A stretch of 41,368 nt of DNA from Nocardia brasiliensis NBRC 14402 (GTDB lineage Bacteria > Actinomycetota > Actinomycetes > Mycobacteriales > Mycobacteriaceae), in assembly GCF_000308475.2 (NCBI RefSeq), contig NZ_BAFT02000077.1, forward strand, positions 1 through 41,368, given 5' to 3'. Shown in pieces: positions 15,766-22,169 of this stretch; position 1 is the first letter of the stretch, and each line of letters opens with the position of its first letter. A model generated the notes under the pieces. It did not search any database. It saw only the letters and a program-made list of their open reading frames with translations, and was not told the DNA's origin. Position numbers and translations under genes: made by a program.

Positions 15766-16125
15766 TTATCCTATATTGACGAGCATGCCAGATCGATCGA
15801 CGCGAACCGCGACCGGGTCTGGCAGGCACTACTGAAAGTAGTCTGCAAAGACCCGGCGGACGCGGCGACGGTCCCCGCCGGTTTCGTGCTCGACGGCGCC
15901 GAGGCCCCGAGCAAGCTGGCCCTGAGCGGACAGCACTGGTTCTCCCGCTACGCCCTGATCTTCGAACTCGACGAGCAGGACGCGAACCGCACCCGAATCC
16001 GCGCCAAATCCCTGGCGAATTTCCCTGGGCTGCACGGCAAGATCTACCGCGCCCTGGTGATCGGCAGCGGCGGCCACCGTCTGGTGATGCGTCAGCTGCT
16101 TCGCCGCATCGAGGCGGCGGTATGA
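15757..16125 (+). CDS. Small DUF2867/SRPBCC-like protein
   Basis: 122 residues. It starts with MERLSYIDEHARSIDANRDRVWQALL, the typical opening of START/SRPBCC-like proteins (a helix with R-x-x-VW), and ends with FPGLHGKIYRALVIGSGGHRLVMRQLLRRIE, which recalls DUF2867-type proteins. Between them, FSRYALIFELDEQDANRTRIRAKS would form antiparallel strands of a ligand-binding helix-grip fold. No catalytic residues can be named. It lies divergent from a TetR gene and is probably its regulated target. The start is uncertain because the ATG at 15757 falls inside the putative operator, and no other in-frame ATG occurs in the N-terminal half. Confidence 0.65.
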   Translation: MERLSYIDEHARSIDANRDRVWQALLKVVCKDPADAATVPAGFVLDGAEAPSKLALSGQHWFSRYALIFELDEQDANRTRIRAKSLANFPGLHGKIYRALVIGSGGHRLVMRQLLRRIEAAV

Positions 16126-16176
16126 CCTCGCGCACCGCCCGAAAACGTGTCACGCCCATCGAGGATGATCGTCGGC

Positions 16177-16941
16177 ATGGCGAAAGATGTTCAGCTCGGC
16201 GAGGTTCGGGCCTGGTATGACGTGACCGGCGATGGTGAGCCGGTGTTGCTGCTGCACGGCGGGTTCGTGGATTCGCGATCGTTCGATGCGGCGGTTGCTG
16301 TTCTCGCCGAACAGTTCCGGGTGTTCCGGACCGATCGGCGCGGGCACGGCCGGACCCCCGATGTGGCCGGGCCGATCTCGTATGACCTGATGGCCCAGGA
16401 CACCATCGCGTTCCTGGACGCGGTGATCGGCGGTCCTGTCCACTTGGTCGGTTACAGCGACGGCGCGGTCGTCGCGCTGCTGGTCGCGCTGCGCAGGCCG
16501 GATCTCGTCCGCAAACTTGTGTCGATCAGCGGCAACTTCCACCACCACGGCCTGCTGCCCGGTGTGCTCGACGGCTTCGCGCACGAAGAACCCATGCAGC
16601 GCTTGGCCGCTCGCTACGGCGAGGTCTCCCCGGACGGCGTGGACCATTTCCCGGTCGTCGCCGAAAAGCTGTTCCGGATGGCCAACGCCGAGCCCACGCT
16701 GACGGTCGAGGACCTCGGTGGGATCGCCGCACGCACCCTCGTCATCGCCGCCGACGACGACGCGATGAGCCTGGAGCACACGATCGCCCTCTACCGGGCG
16801 ATCCCCGAGTCCGAACTGGCGATCGTGCCCGGCACGTCGCATCTGCTGATCGTCGAGAAGCCCGCCGAGGTCTACCGCCTCGTCGGCAACTTCCTCGCCA
16901 CCGACGCGACACCTACCTGGCAGCCCATTCGGCGCGCATGA
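16177..16941 (+). CDS. Alpha/beta hydrolase
   Basis: About 254 residues from the ATG at 16177; in-frame starts at 16165 (ATG) and 16147 (GTG) exist. The oxyanion-hole region is LLLHGGFVDSRSF, the nucleophile elbow is VGYSDGAVVAL with Ser in GYSDG, the acid is probably an Asp in VIAADDDAMSLEH, and the base is the His in GTSHLLIVEKP. This is the fold of epoxide hydrolases, haloperoxidases and many ester or C-C hydrolases; no specific substrate can be assigned. The GTDRRGHGRTP-like piece FRTDRRGHGRTPD fits the general pattern. It follows the DUF2867-like gene by about 50 bp on the same strand. Confidence 0.83.
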   Translation: MAKDVQLGEVRAWYDVTGDGEPVLLLHGGFVDSRSFDAAVAVLAEQFRVFRTDRRGHGRTPDVAGPISYDLMAQDTIAFLDAVIGGPVHLVGYSDGAVVALLVALRRPDLVRKLVSISGNFHHHGLLPGVLDGFAHEEPMQRLAARYGEVSPDGVDHFPVVAEKLFRMANAEPTLTVEDLGGIAARTLVIAADDDAMSLEHTIALYRAIPESELAIVPGTSHLLIVEKPAEVYRLVGNFLATDATPTWQPIRRA

Positions 16942-17067
16942 ACAAGTGTGCTGCATGTGGCGCGGCGATAGCAGAAAGCCGCAGGGCCTTGCTGTCGCGC
17001 GACATTTGGGCAAACTGTGGGCGAACGATGGTCACGGTGGTCGCCGAACCGGTCATGCTGATCGGTA

Positions 17068-17231
17068 TGGACTTCATGAAACCGGCGGAGGAGCTGTTGG
17101 CGCAGGTCGCCGCCCGCTTCGGCTCCGCGGAAGCGTTCCTGGAGAAACTGGCGCAAGCCCACGCCGCCCGCCGCGACGACGACACCATCGAACTACCCCG
17201 CATCATCGGCGGCTTGCCCAACGGTTACTGA
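17068..17231 (+). CDS. Small hypothetical protein
   Basis: I do not recognise a family. From the ATG at 17068 it encodes 54 residues beginning MDFMKPAEELLAQVAARFGS; the middle is an amphipathic helix and the end is LPRIIGGLPNGY. The same frame is open back to an ATG at 16938 that overlaps the hydrolase stop (97 residues, with CAAC near its start). However, codons before about 17030 lose the third-position GC bias of the rest, so the shorter form is more likely. The stop overlaps the end of the converging sigma-factor gene by 7 bp. Confidence 0.45.
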
Positions 17232-18520
17232 TCGCCGCTGTCGCGCCGGTCGTCGGACGCGCACTCGGCGGCGCGGGCGCGCAGGAGTGATTGTTCGGCG
17301 CGGTTGGCGGTGAGGCCTGCGGCGCGGGTGAATTCGGCGTGGGCTTCGGCTCGACGGCCCAGTTGGGCGAGCAGGTCGCCGCGGACAGCGCTGCGCAGGT
17401 GGTAGGCGTCGAGGGCGCCCACGGCGACGAGGGCGTCCACCAGGTCGAGGGCGGCGGCGGGGCCGTGCACCTTGCCGACGGCGACGGCGCGGTTCAGTTC
17501 GACGATGGGGGACGGGAAGCGTTCGGCCAGAACGGCATACAGTCCGGCGACGCGCCGCCAGTCGGTCTCCTCCGGTATGGGCGCCATGGCGTGTACCGCG
17601 GCGATCGCCGCCTGCAAGGCGTAGCGGCCCGGCGGCAGTCCGCGCTCCCGCGCGACCGTATTCGCTCGGCCGAGTGCCGCGTAACCGCGCCGGATCAGCA
17701 GCCGGTCCCAGCGCGACCGATCCTGATCGGCCAGCAGCACAACGTCTTTCGCCGGGCCCGTGCGCGCCGGTAGCCGGGAGCCTTGCAATTCGAGCAGTGC
17801 GACCAACCCGTGTGTCTCGGGTTCACCCGGCAGCAGCTCGGCCAGCATGCGCGCCAAACGCAATGCGTCCTGGCACAATTCGACGCGCACCCAATCCTCG
17901 CCCGCGGTCGCCGCATACCCCTCGTTGAAGATCAGATAGACCACCGCGAGGACCGAATCGAGCCGGTCGGCGAGTTCGTCGGCCCCGGGCACCTCGTACG
18001 GCAGGGCGCGTGCCGCGATGGTGCGTTTGGCCCGGACGATGCGCTGGGCCACCGTCGATTCGGGTACCACGAAGGCGCGCGCGATCTCTCCGGTGGTCAA
18101 CCCGCCCAGCAATCGCAAGGTCAACGCCACGCGACCCTGCTCCGGCACCACCGGATGACAGGCCGTGAACATCATGCGCAGCAGGTCGTCCTCGACGGCT
18201 TCGGCCTGTTCGATCGGCTCCGGCGCACTCAGCAGATCGTGGCCGAGCAGGGCCAGCTTGCGGGCGAAGGTCTGGTTGCGCCGGATCCGGTCTATCGCGC
18301 GGTGTTTCGCGGTGAGCATCAGCCAGCCGCCCGGGTTCGGCGGCACCCCGTCGCGCGGCCACTGTTCCAGCGCGGCGACCAGCGCGTCCTGTGCCAGCTC
18401 CTCGGCGACGTCGATATCGCCGACCACGCGGGTGAGCCCCGCGACCAGCCGAGGCCACTCCATCCGCCACACCGTTTCCACGGCGCGACGGGCCTGCTCC
18501 GGCGACCGGTCGGGGCTCAT
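17225..18520 (-). CDS. ECF sigma factor with C-terminal TPR-like domain (ECF42 type)
   Basis: About 431 residues from the ATG at 18520. Sigma region 2 is in VETVWRMEWPRLVAGLTRVVGDIDVAEELAQDALVAALEQWP and LTAKHRAIDRIRRNQ, and region 4 is in LTLRLLGGLTTGEIARAFVVPESTVAQRIVRAKRTI. A long C-terminal extension of about 250 residues follows, with VYLIFNEGYAAT, GLVALLELQGSRLPAR, PPGRYALQAAIAAVHA and FPSPIVELNRAVAVGKV, the hallmarks of the SnoaL-free, TPR-like tail of ECF42 sigma factors. The group has no classical anti-sigma factor; it is almost always next to a DGPF/YCII protein, as here (18534-18884, 13 bp upstream). The tail probably controls activity. Confidence 0.9.
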   Translation of the reverse strand: MSPDRSPEQARRAVETVWRMEWPRLVAGLTRVVGDIDVAEELAQDALVAALEQWPRDGVPPNPGGWLMLTAKHRAIDRIRRNQTFARKLALLGHDLLSAPEPIEQAEAVEDDLLRMMFTACHPVVPEQGRVALTLRLLGGLTTGEIARAFVVPESTVAQRIVRAKRTIAARALPYEVPGADELADRLDSVLAVVYLIFNEGYAATAGEDWVRVELCQDALRLARMLAELLPGEPETHGLVALLELQGSRLPARTGPAKDVVLLADQDRSRWDRLLIRRGYAALGRANTVARERGLPPGRYALQAAIAAVHAMAPIPEETDWRRVAGLYAVLAERFPSPIVELNRAVAVGKVHGPAAALDLVDALVAVGALDAYHLRSAVRGDLLAQLGRRAEAHAEFTRAAGLTANRAEQSLLRARAAECASDDRRDSGDQ

Positions 18521-18533
18521 CCGCGGTGCTCGC

Positions 18534-18884
18534 TCAGCCCTGCTCCGCGATCTGCCGGAGCTCGACCTCGATCTCCCATTCCGGCCCGTGTGCGCCAAGG
18601 AACCGCGAGGTCCATTCCACCGCTTCGTCTTTCGACTTGGTCTGCAGGATGCAGTACCCGCCGACGATCTCCTTGGTCTCGGTGAACGGTCCGTCGAGCA
18701 CCGTCTGCTTGCCGCCGGCCTGGGTGATCCGGGTGGCCTCGGCGATCGGATGCAGGCCGTTGGTGTCGAGCAGCACGCCCGCCTTGGTCATCTCCTCGAT
18801 CACCTTGCCGACCTGCTCCATCAACGCCTCGTCCGGTTCGGGCGAGGCGCTCGGGTCGAGACGGATCAACATCATGTAGCGCAT
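18534..18884 (-). CDS. DGPF/YCII-related protein, ECF42 partner
   Basis: 116 residues. It opens with MRYMMLIRLDPSASPEPDEALMEQVGKVIEEMTKAGVLLDTNGL and contains the name-giving segment VLDGPFTETKEIVGGYCILQTKSKDEAVEWTSRF. DGPF proteins have the dimeric ferredoxin-like fold of YCII; they accompany ECF42 sigma factors and are thought to be part of their regulon or signalling, with no enzymatic activity established. It is the first gene of the two-gene operon; the sigma gene follows after 13 bp. The 160 bp upstream (18885-19044) contains no gene and shows only an AT-richer patch around 18970. Confidence 0.9.
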   Translation of the reverse strand: MRYMMLIRLDPSASPEPDEALMEQVGKVIEEMTKAGVLLDTNGLHPIAEATRITQAGGKQTVLDGPFTETKEIVGGYCILQTKSKDEAVEWTSRFLGAHGPEWEIEVELRQIAEQG

Positions 18885-19044
18885 AGCGCGTCCTTTGCTC
18901 GTCGTCGTCAGGATCGGCCGACCCTCACCTCACTGCATCGAACGGCCACCCCCCGAATCGACACCTCCCCGAAAATTCTTCCGCAAACATCCCCCGAAGT
19001 CAGCTCGGCCGGACAGCGTGCACCCCCCGACTGCGGTCGAGGAG

Positions 19045-19851
19045 TCAGCTGGGCCAGTCGGGGCCGGCGTGGGCGGCGCGGGCGGTCCAGCGGCCGTCGT
19101 AGCGGACCTCGACCGGATGGGCGAAGGCGGCGGTGACAGTCTCGGTGGTGAGGGTCTGGGTGGCCGGGCCCGCGGCGACGGTGTGGCCGTCGGCGATGAG
19201 CATGGCGTGCGTGGTGCTGGTGGGGAGTTCTTCGAGGTGGTGGGTGACCAGGATCGAGGCGACGTCGGGGTGCGTGTCGCCCAGCGTGTCGAGGGTTTCC
19301 AGGAGCTGTTCGCGCGCGGCGAGATCCAGGCCGGTGGACGGTTCGTCGAACAGCAGCAACCGAGGTTCGGCGATGAGCGCGCGGGCGATCAGGGTGCGTC
19401 CGCGTTCCCCTTGGGACAGCGTCGGCCAGATCTCGTCGGCCTTCCCGGTGAGTCCCACGGTGTGGATCATCGCCTCAGCGCGAGCCAGCTGCTCCGGGGT
19501 CGGCGTCCAGCGCATCGGGGTGTCGATGGTCGCGGTTAGGCCGGTGAGCACCACCTCGCGGATGGTCAGCGGGTACTGCAGCGGATGGCGCGGATTCACA
19601 TGGCCGATCGAATGGCGCAGTCGCTGGAGTTCGACGCGGCCGAGCTGCTGACCGAGCACCCGCACGGTGCCCGTCGTCGGAAAGGTGACGGCACCGCAGA
19701 AGCCGAGCAGAGTGCTCTTGCCCGCGCCGTTCGGGCCGAGCAGCGCCCAGTGCTCGCCCGCGTGCACGGTCATCGAGATGCCGTTGATGATCTTCTTGCC
19801 CTCGCGGCGGAAGGTCACGTCGGTCAGTTCGAGCACCGGCGCATCGGTCAC
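19045..19851 (-). CDS. Stand-alone ABC transporter ATP-binding protein
   Basis: 268 residues with all ABC ATPase motifs: Walker A GPNGAGKST (39-47), signature LSQGERGR, Walker B LLLFDEPSTGLD, and the switch His in LVTHHLEEL. The signature is LSQGE, not LSGGQ, as in ModF-like and other stand-alone ATPases. No permease or binding protein is nearby, so the partner is unknown. The GTG start overlaps the stop of the upstream GntR regulator by 4 bases (GTGA), showing translational coupling, so expression follows the autoregulated GntR gene. Confidence 0.87.
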   Translation of the reverse strand: MTDAPVLELTDVTFRREGKKIINGISMTVHAGEHWALLGPNGAGKSTLLGFCGAVTFPTTGTVRVLGQQLGRVELQRLRHSIGHVNPRHPLQYPLTIREVVLTGLTATIDTPMRWTPTPEQLARAEAMIHTVGLTGKADEIWPTLSQGERGRTLIARALIAEPRLLLFDEPSTGLDLAAREQLLETLDTLGDTHPDVASILVTHHLEELPTSTTHAMLIADGHTVAAGPATQTLTTETVTAAFAHPVEVRYDGRWTARAAHAGPDWPS

Positions 19852-20519
19852 TGGAAGGCCTCCTTCAGGCTCGTCAGATGGGTGCGGCTGAATTCCGCTG
19901 CCGCCGTGGCATTTCGGGCGACGATCGCCTCGACCAGCTGTTCGTGCGCCGCGTGGTCGGCGGGCTCGGACGGGACGGGCCGGATGGTCAGCATGTCGAT
20001 CATCGCGAGCCGCAGCCGGGGGAGGAAGGTGTCGAACAGCTGGACGAGCACCTCGTTGTGCGCGGCGACGAGCACGGCGCGGTGGAAGGCCATGTCCGCG
20101 TCCACGTGCTCGGCGACCGGCTCCCCGTGCGCCGCCCGCGCGGCCAGCGTAGTGCGCAGAATGCGCAGGTCGGCCCGGGTCCGGCGGTGCGCGGCCAGCG
20201 CGGCGGCCTCGGCCTCGATGGCGATGCGCGCCTCGATGACCGAGGCGATGGTGGCCCGGCGCAGCACGATGTCCCAGTCCTGTTTCGCGTCCAGCGCCGT
20301 GACGAACACCCCGGCCCCTTGACGGCTGTCGAGCACGCCTTTGCCGGCCAGCTCGCGGATCGCTTCACGCAGCGTCGAACGGCCGACACCGAGCTGCGCG
20401 GCCAGGGTGGTTTCCCCTGGAAGCCGGTGTCCCAGTGGCCATTCGCCCGCTTTGATCCGGGTCAGCAGCAGCTCGGCCGCTTGGGCGGCGAGCGGGTGCC
20501 TGCGTACCTGCGAGACCAT
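19848..20519 (-). CDS. GntR family regulator, FCD (FadR) subfamily
   Basis: 223 residues from the ATG at 20519, which has AGAGG five bases upstream. The winged helix spans LAAQAAELLLTRIKAGEWPLGHRLPGETTLAAQLGVGRSTLREAIRELAGKGVLDSRQGAGVFV. The all-helical FCD effector domain follows, with VIEARIAIEAEAAALAA, DADMAFHRAVLVAAHNEVL and EPADHAAHEQLVEAIVARNATAAAEFSRTHL; the Asp and two His of the metal/ligand site seen in FCD proteins (DxxFH...H) are present. The ligand is probably a carboxylic acid. It is coupled to the ABC ATPase downstream and divergent from the leuA leader, 46 bp away, so its operator may overlap the leuA promoter. Confidence 0.88.
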   Translation of the reverse strand: MVSQVRRHPLAAQAAELLLTRIKAGEWPLGHRLPGETTLAAQLGVGRSTLREAIRELAGKGVLDSRQGAGVFVTALDAKQDWDIVLRRATIASVIEARIAIEAEAAALAAHRRTRADLRILRTTLAARAAHGEPVAEHVDADMAFHRAVLVAAHNEVLVQLFDTFLPRLRLAMIDMLTIRPVPSEPADHAAHEQLVEAIVARNATAAAEFSRTHLTSLKEAFQ

Positions 20520-20550
20520 CGCAACCTCTCTACTTGTCTGAGGAGTTGTG

Positions 20551-20556
20551 TATAGT
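20551..20556 (+). promoter_or_regulatory. -10 box of the leuA leader transcript
   Basis: TATAGT fits the actinobacterial TANNNT box and lies 9 bases before the leader-peptide ATG, so transcription would start within a few bases of that codon. No convincing -35 box is seen at the usual distance. Confidence 0.55.
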
Positions 20557-20565
20557 CTACCCATC

Positions 20566-20607
20566 ATGCGCACCATGCTTCTGCTTAGCCGCCACGGCGG
20601 GGCCTGA
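20566..20607 (+). CDS. leuL: Leucine-rich leader peptide of leuA
   Basis: A 13-codon open frame encodes MRTMLLLSRHGGA and a TGA. Three consecutive leucine codons (CTT CTG CTT) lie at 20578-20586. It begins a few bases after the presumed transcription start, and its last codons form the left arm of a GC-rich hairpin that precedes leuA. Leader peptides with leucine runs before leuA have been predicted in actinobacteria, acting by ribosome stalling when charged leucyl-tRNA is scarce. The position, codon content and hairpin make this a confident call even though the peptide is tiny. Confidence 0.8.
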   Translation: MRTMLLLSRHGGA

Positions 20608-20628
20608 CCGACCGGCCCCCCGCCGTGG
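20592..20628 (+). promoter_or_regulatory. Attenuator hairpin of leuA
   Basis: CCACGGC (20592-20598) pairs with GCCGTGG (20622-20628), and GGGGCC (20599-20604) pairs with GGCCCC (20614-20619), leaving a CC bulge and a 9-base loop that contains the leader stop codon. A ribosome stalled on the leucine codons would cover the left arm. No T-run follows, so termination or start-site masking are both possible. Confidence 0.7.
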
Positions 20629-20690
20629 GGCTCTGTCGTGGCCGGTCACCTCGTTCGTGACGGCCGTCCGGCCAGAAAGCAGACCGCATC

Positions 20691-22106
20691 ATGATCAACA
20701 CCCCGCAGGGTGCCGTACCGGAATCCGCCCCCGCCTGGAATCGGCAGCGGCACTCGCAGATGCCGTTCCACCGTTACCGTGACGTCTACGATCGCGTGGA
20801 AGTGCCCCACACCCAGCGTGCTTGGCCCGCGGCGCGGATCACCGCGGCGCCGCTGTGGGTGCCGGTGGACCTGCGCGACGGCAACCAGGCGCTGGCCGAA
20901 CCGATGGATCCGGCGCGCAAGCGCCGCTTCTTCGAACTGCTGGTCGCCATGGGCTACAAGGAGATCGAGGTCGGCTACCCGTCCGCCTCGCGGGCCGATT
21001 TCGATTTCGTCCGGCTGCTCGCCGAGTCCGACCTGGTGCCCGACGACGTGACCGTCGTCGTATTCACCCCCGCCCGAAGGGATTTGATCGAGCGCACCGT
21101 CGAGTCCGTCCGCCGCCTGCGCGATGTCGTGATCCACATGTACACCGCGACCGCGCCCGCCTGGCGAAACACGGTGCTGGGCAAGGATCGTGCCGCGTTG
21201 CGCGAGCTGATCCTGGCCGGTGGGCGGGACGTCCTGGAATTCGCGGCCGACCTGCCGCACGTCCGGTTCCAGTTCTCGCCCGAGGTGTTCAACCTGACCG
21301 AACCCGACTATGTGCTGGACCTGTGCGATCGGATGACCACGCTGTGGGATGCCACCCCGCAGCGGCCGGTGACCCTGAATCTGCCTGCGACAGTGGAGGT
21401 CGCGACCCCCAACGTGTACGCGGACCAGATCGAATACATGCATCGCCACCTGGCCCGCCGGGACAGCGTCATCCTGTCCGTGCATCCGCACAACGACCGC
21501 GGCACCGGCGTCGCCGCCGCCGAACTCGCGGTGCTGGCCGGCGCGCAACGCGTGGAGGGCTGTGTCTTCGGCAACGGCGAACGCACCGGCAACGTCGATC
21601 TCGCCACGCTGGCGCTGAATCTGTATGCACAGGGCGTCGATCCGATGATCGACTTCTCCGATATCGGCGAAATCCGGGCGACCGTCGAACACTGCACGCG
21701 CATGCGGGTGCCCGAACGCCACCCGTACGTGGGCGAACTGGTGCACACCGCGTTCTCCGGCACCCATCAGGACGCGATCAAGAAGGGCATGGCGGCGCAT
21801 CAGGCGCGCGCGGAGCAGGCGGGAATCCCGGAGCGCGAAGCGGATTGGCAGGTGCCGTACCTGCCGATCGATCCGGCCGATCTCGGCCGCAGCTACGAGG
21901 CCGTGATCCGGGTCAACTCGCAGTCGGGCAAGGGCGGTATCGCGTATCTGTTGCAGACCGAATACGGTATCGACCTGCCGCGGCACCGGCAGATCGAGTT
22001 CGCCCGGCATGTGCAGGCGCACGTCGACGCGACCGGCGCGGAGATCACCGCGGCGCAACTGCGCGAGCTGTTCGAGGCGGTGTACCCGGCCACGCGGACG
22101 CGGTGA
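20691..22106 (+). CDS. leuA: 2-isopropylmalate synthase lacking the regulatory domain
   Basis: 471 residues. The TIM-barrel catalytic domain is complete: the metal-binding Asp63 in VDLRDGNQAL, GYKEIEVGYPSAS, IHMYTATAP, FSPEVFNLTEPDYVLDL and the His/Asn/Asp metal and proton shuttle site HPHNDRGTG (from 265), followed by CVFGNGERTGNVDL. Subdomains I and II follow (YVGELVHTAFSGTHQDAIKKG, SGKGGIAYLLQTEYGIDLP). The protein ends at QLRELFEAVYPATRTR, just where the leucine-binding dimerisation domain of about 150 residues begins in usual actinobacterial LeuA (about 600-640 residues). No remnant of that domain is visible downstream. It condenses acetyl-CoA with 2-ketoisovalerate and should be insensitive to leucine feedback; control by the upstream leader would remain. 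Confidence 0.88.
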   Translation: MINTPQGAVPESAPAWNRQRHSQMPFHRYRDVYDRVEVPHTQRAWPAARITAAPLWVPVDLRDGNQALAEPMDPARKRRFFELLVAMGYKEIEVGYPSASRADFDFVRLLAESDLVPDDVTVVVFTPARRDLIERTVESVRRLRDVVIHMYTATAPAWRNTVLGKDRAALRELILAGGRDVLEFAADLPHVRFQFSPEVFNLTEPDYVLDLCDRMTTLWDATPQRPVTLNLPATVEVATPNVYADQIEYMHRHLARRDSVILSVHPHNDRGTGVAAAELAVLAGAQRVEGCVFGNGERTGNVDLATLALNLYAQGVDPMIDFSDIGEIRATVEHCTRMRVPERHPYVGELVHTAFSGTHQDAIKKGMAAHQARAEQAGIPEREADWQVPYLPIDPADLGRSYEAVIRVNSQSGKGGIAYLLQTEYGIDLPRHRQIEFARHVQAHVDATGAEITAAQLRELFEAVYPATRTR

Positions 22107-22169
22107 CGGTAACCGCATCTTCGGGCAAAGCGCCCGGCGGCCGCGGTCGTCCGTGCGAAGGTAATCGGC

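Noticed and set aside
16141..16155. AAAACGTGTCAC upstream of the alpha/beta hydrolase as a further KstR site
   Set aside because: It breaks the invariant GTT half-site, so it does not meet the consensus.
16938..17067. Upstream extension of the small hypothetical protein with a CxxC motif
   Set aside because: Codon use loses the GC bias there and the next ATG (17068) gives a more natural small protein; kept only as an alternative.
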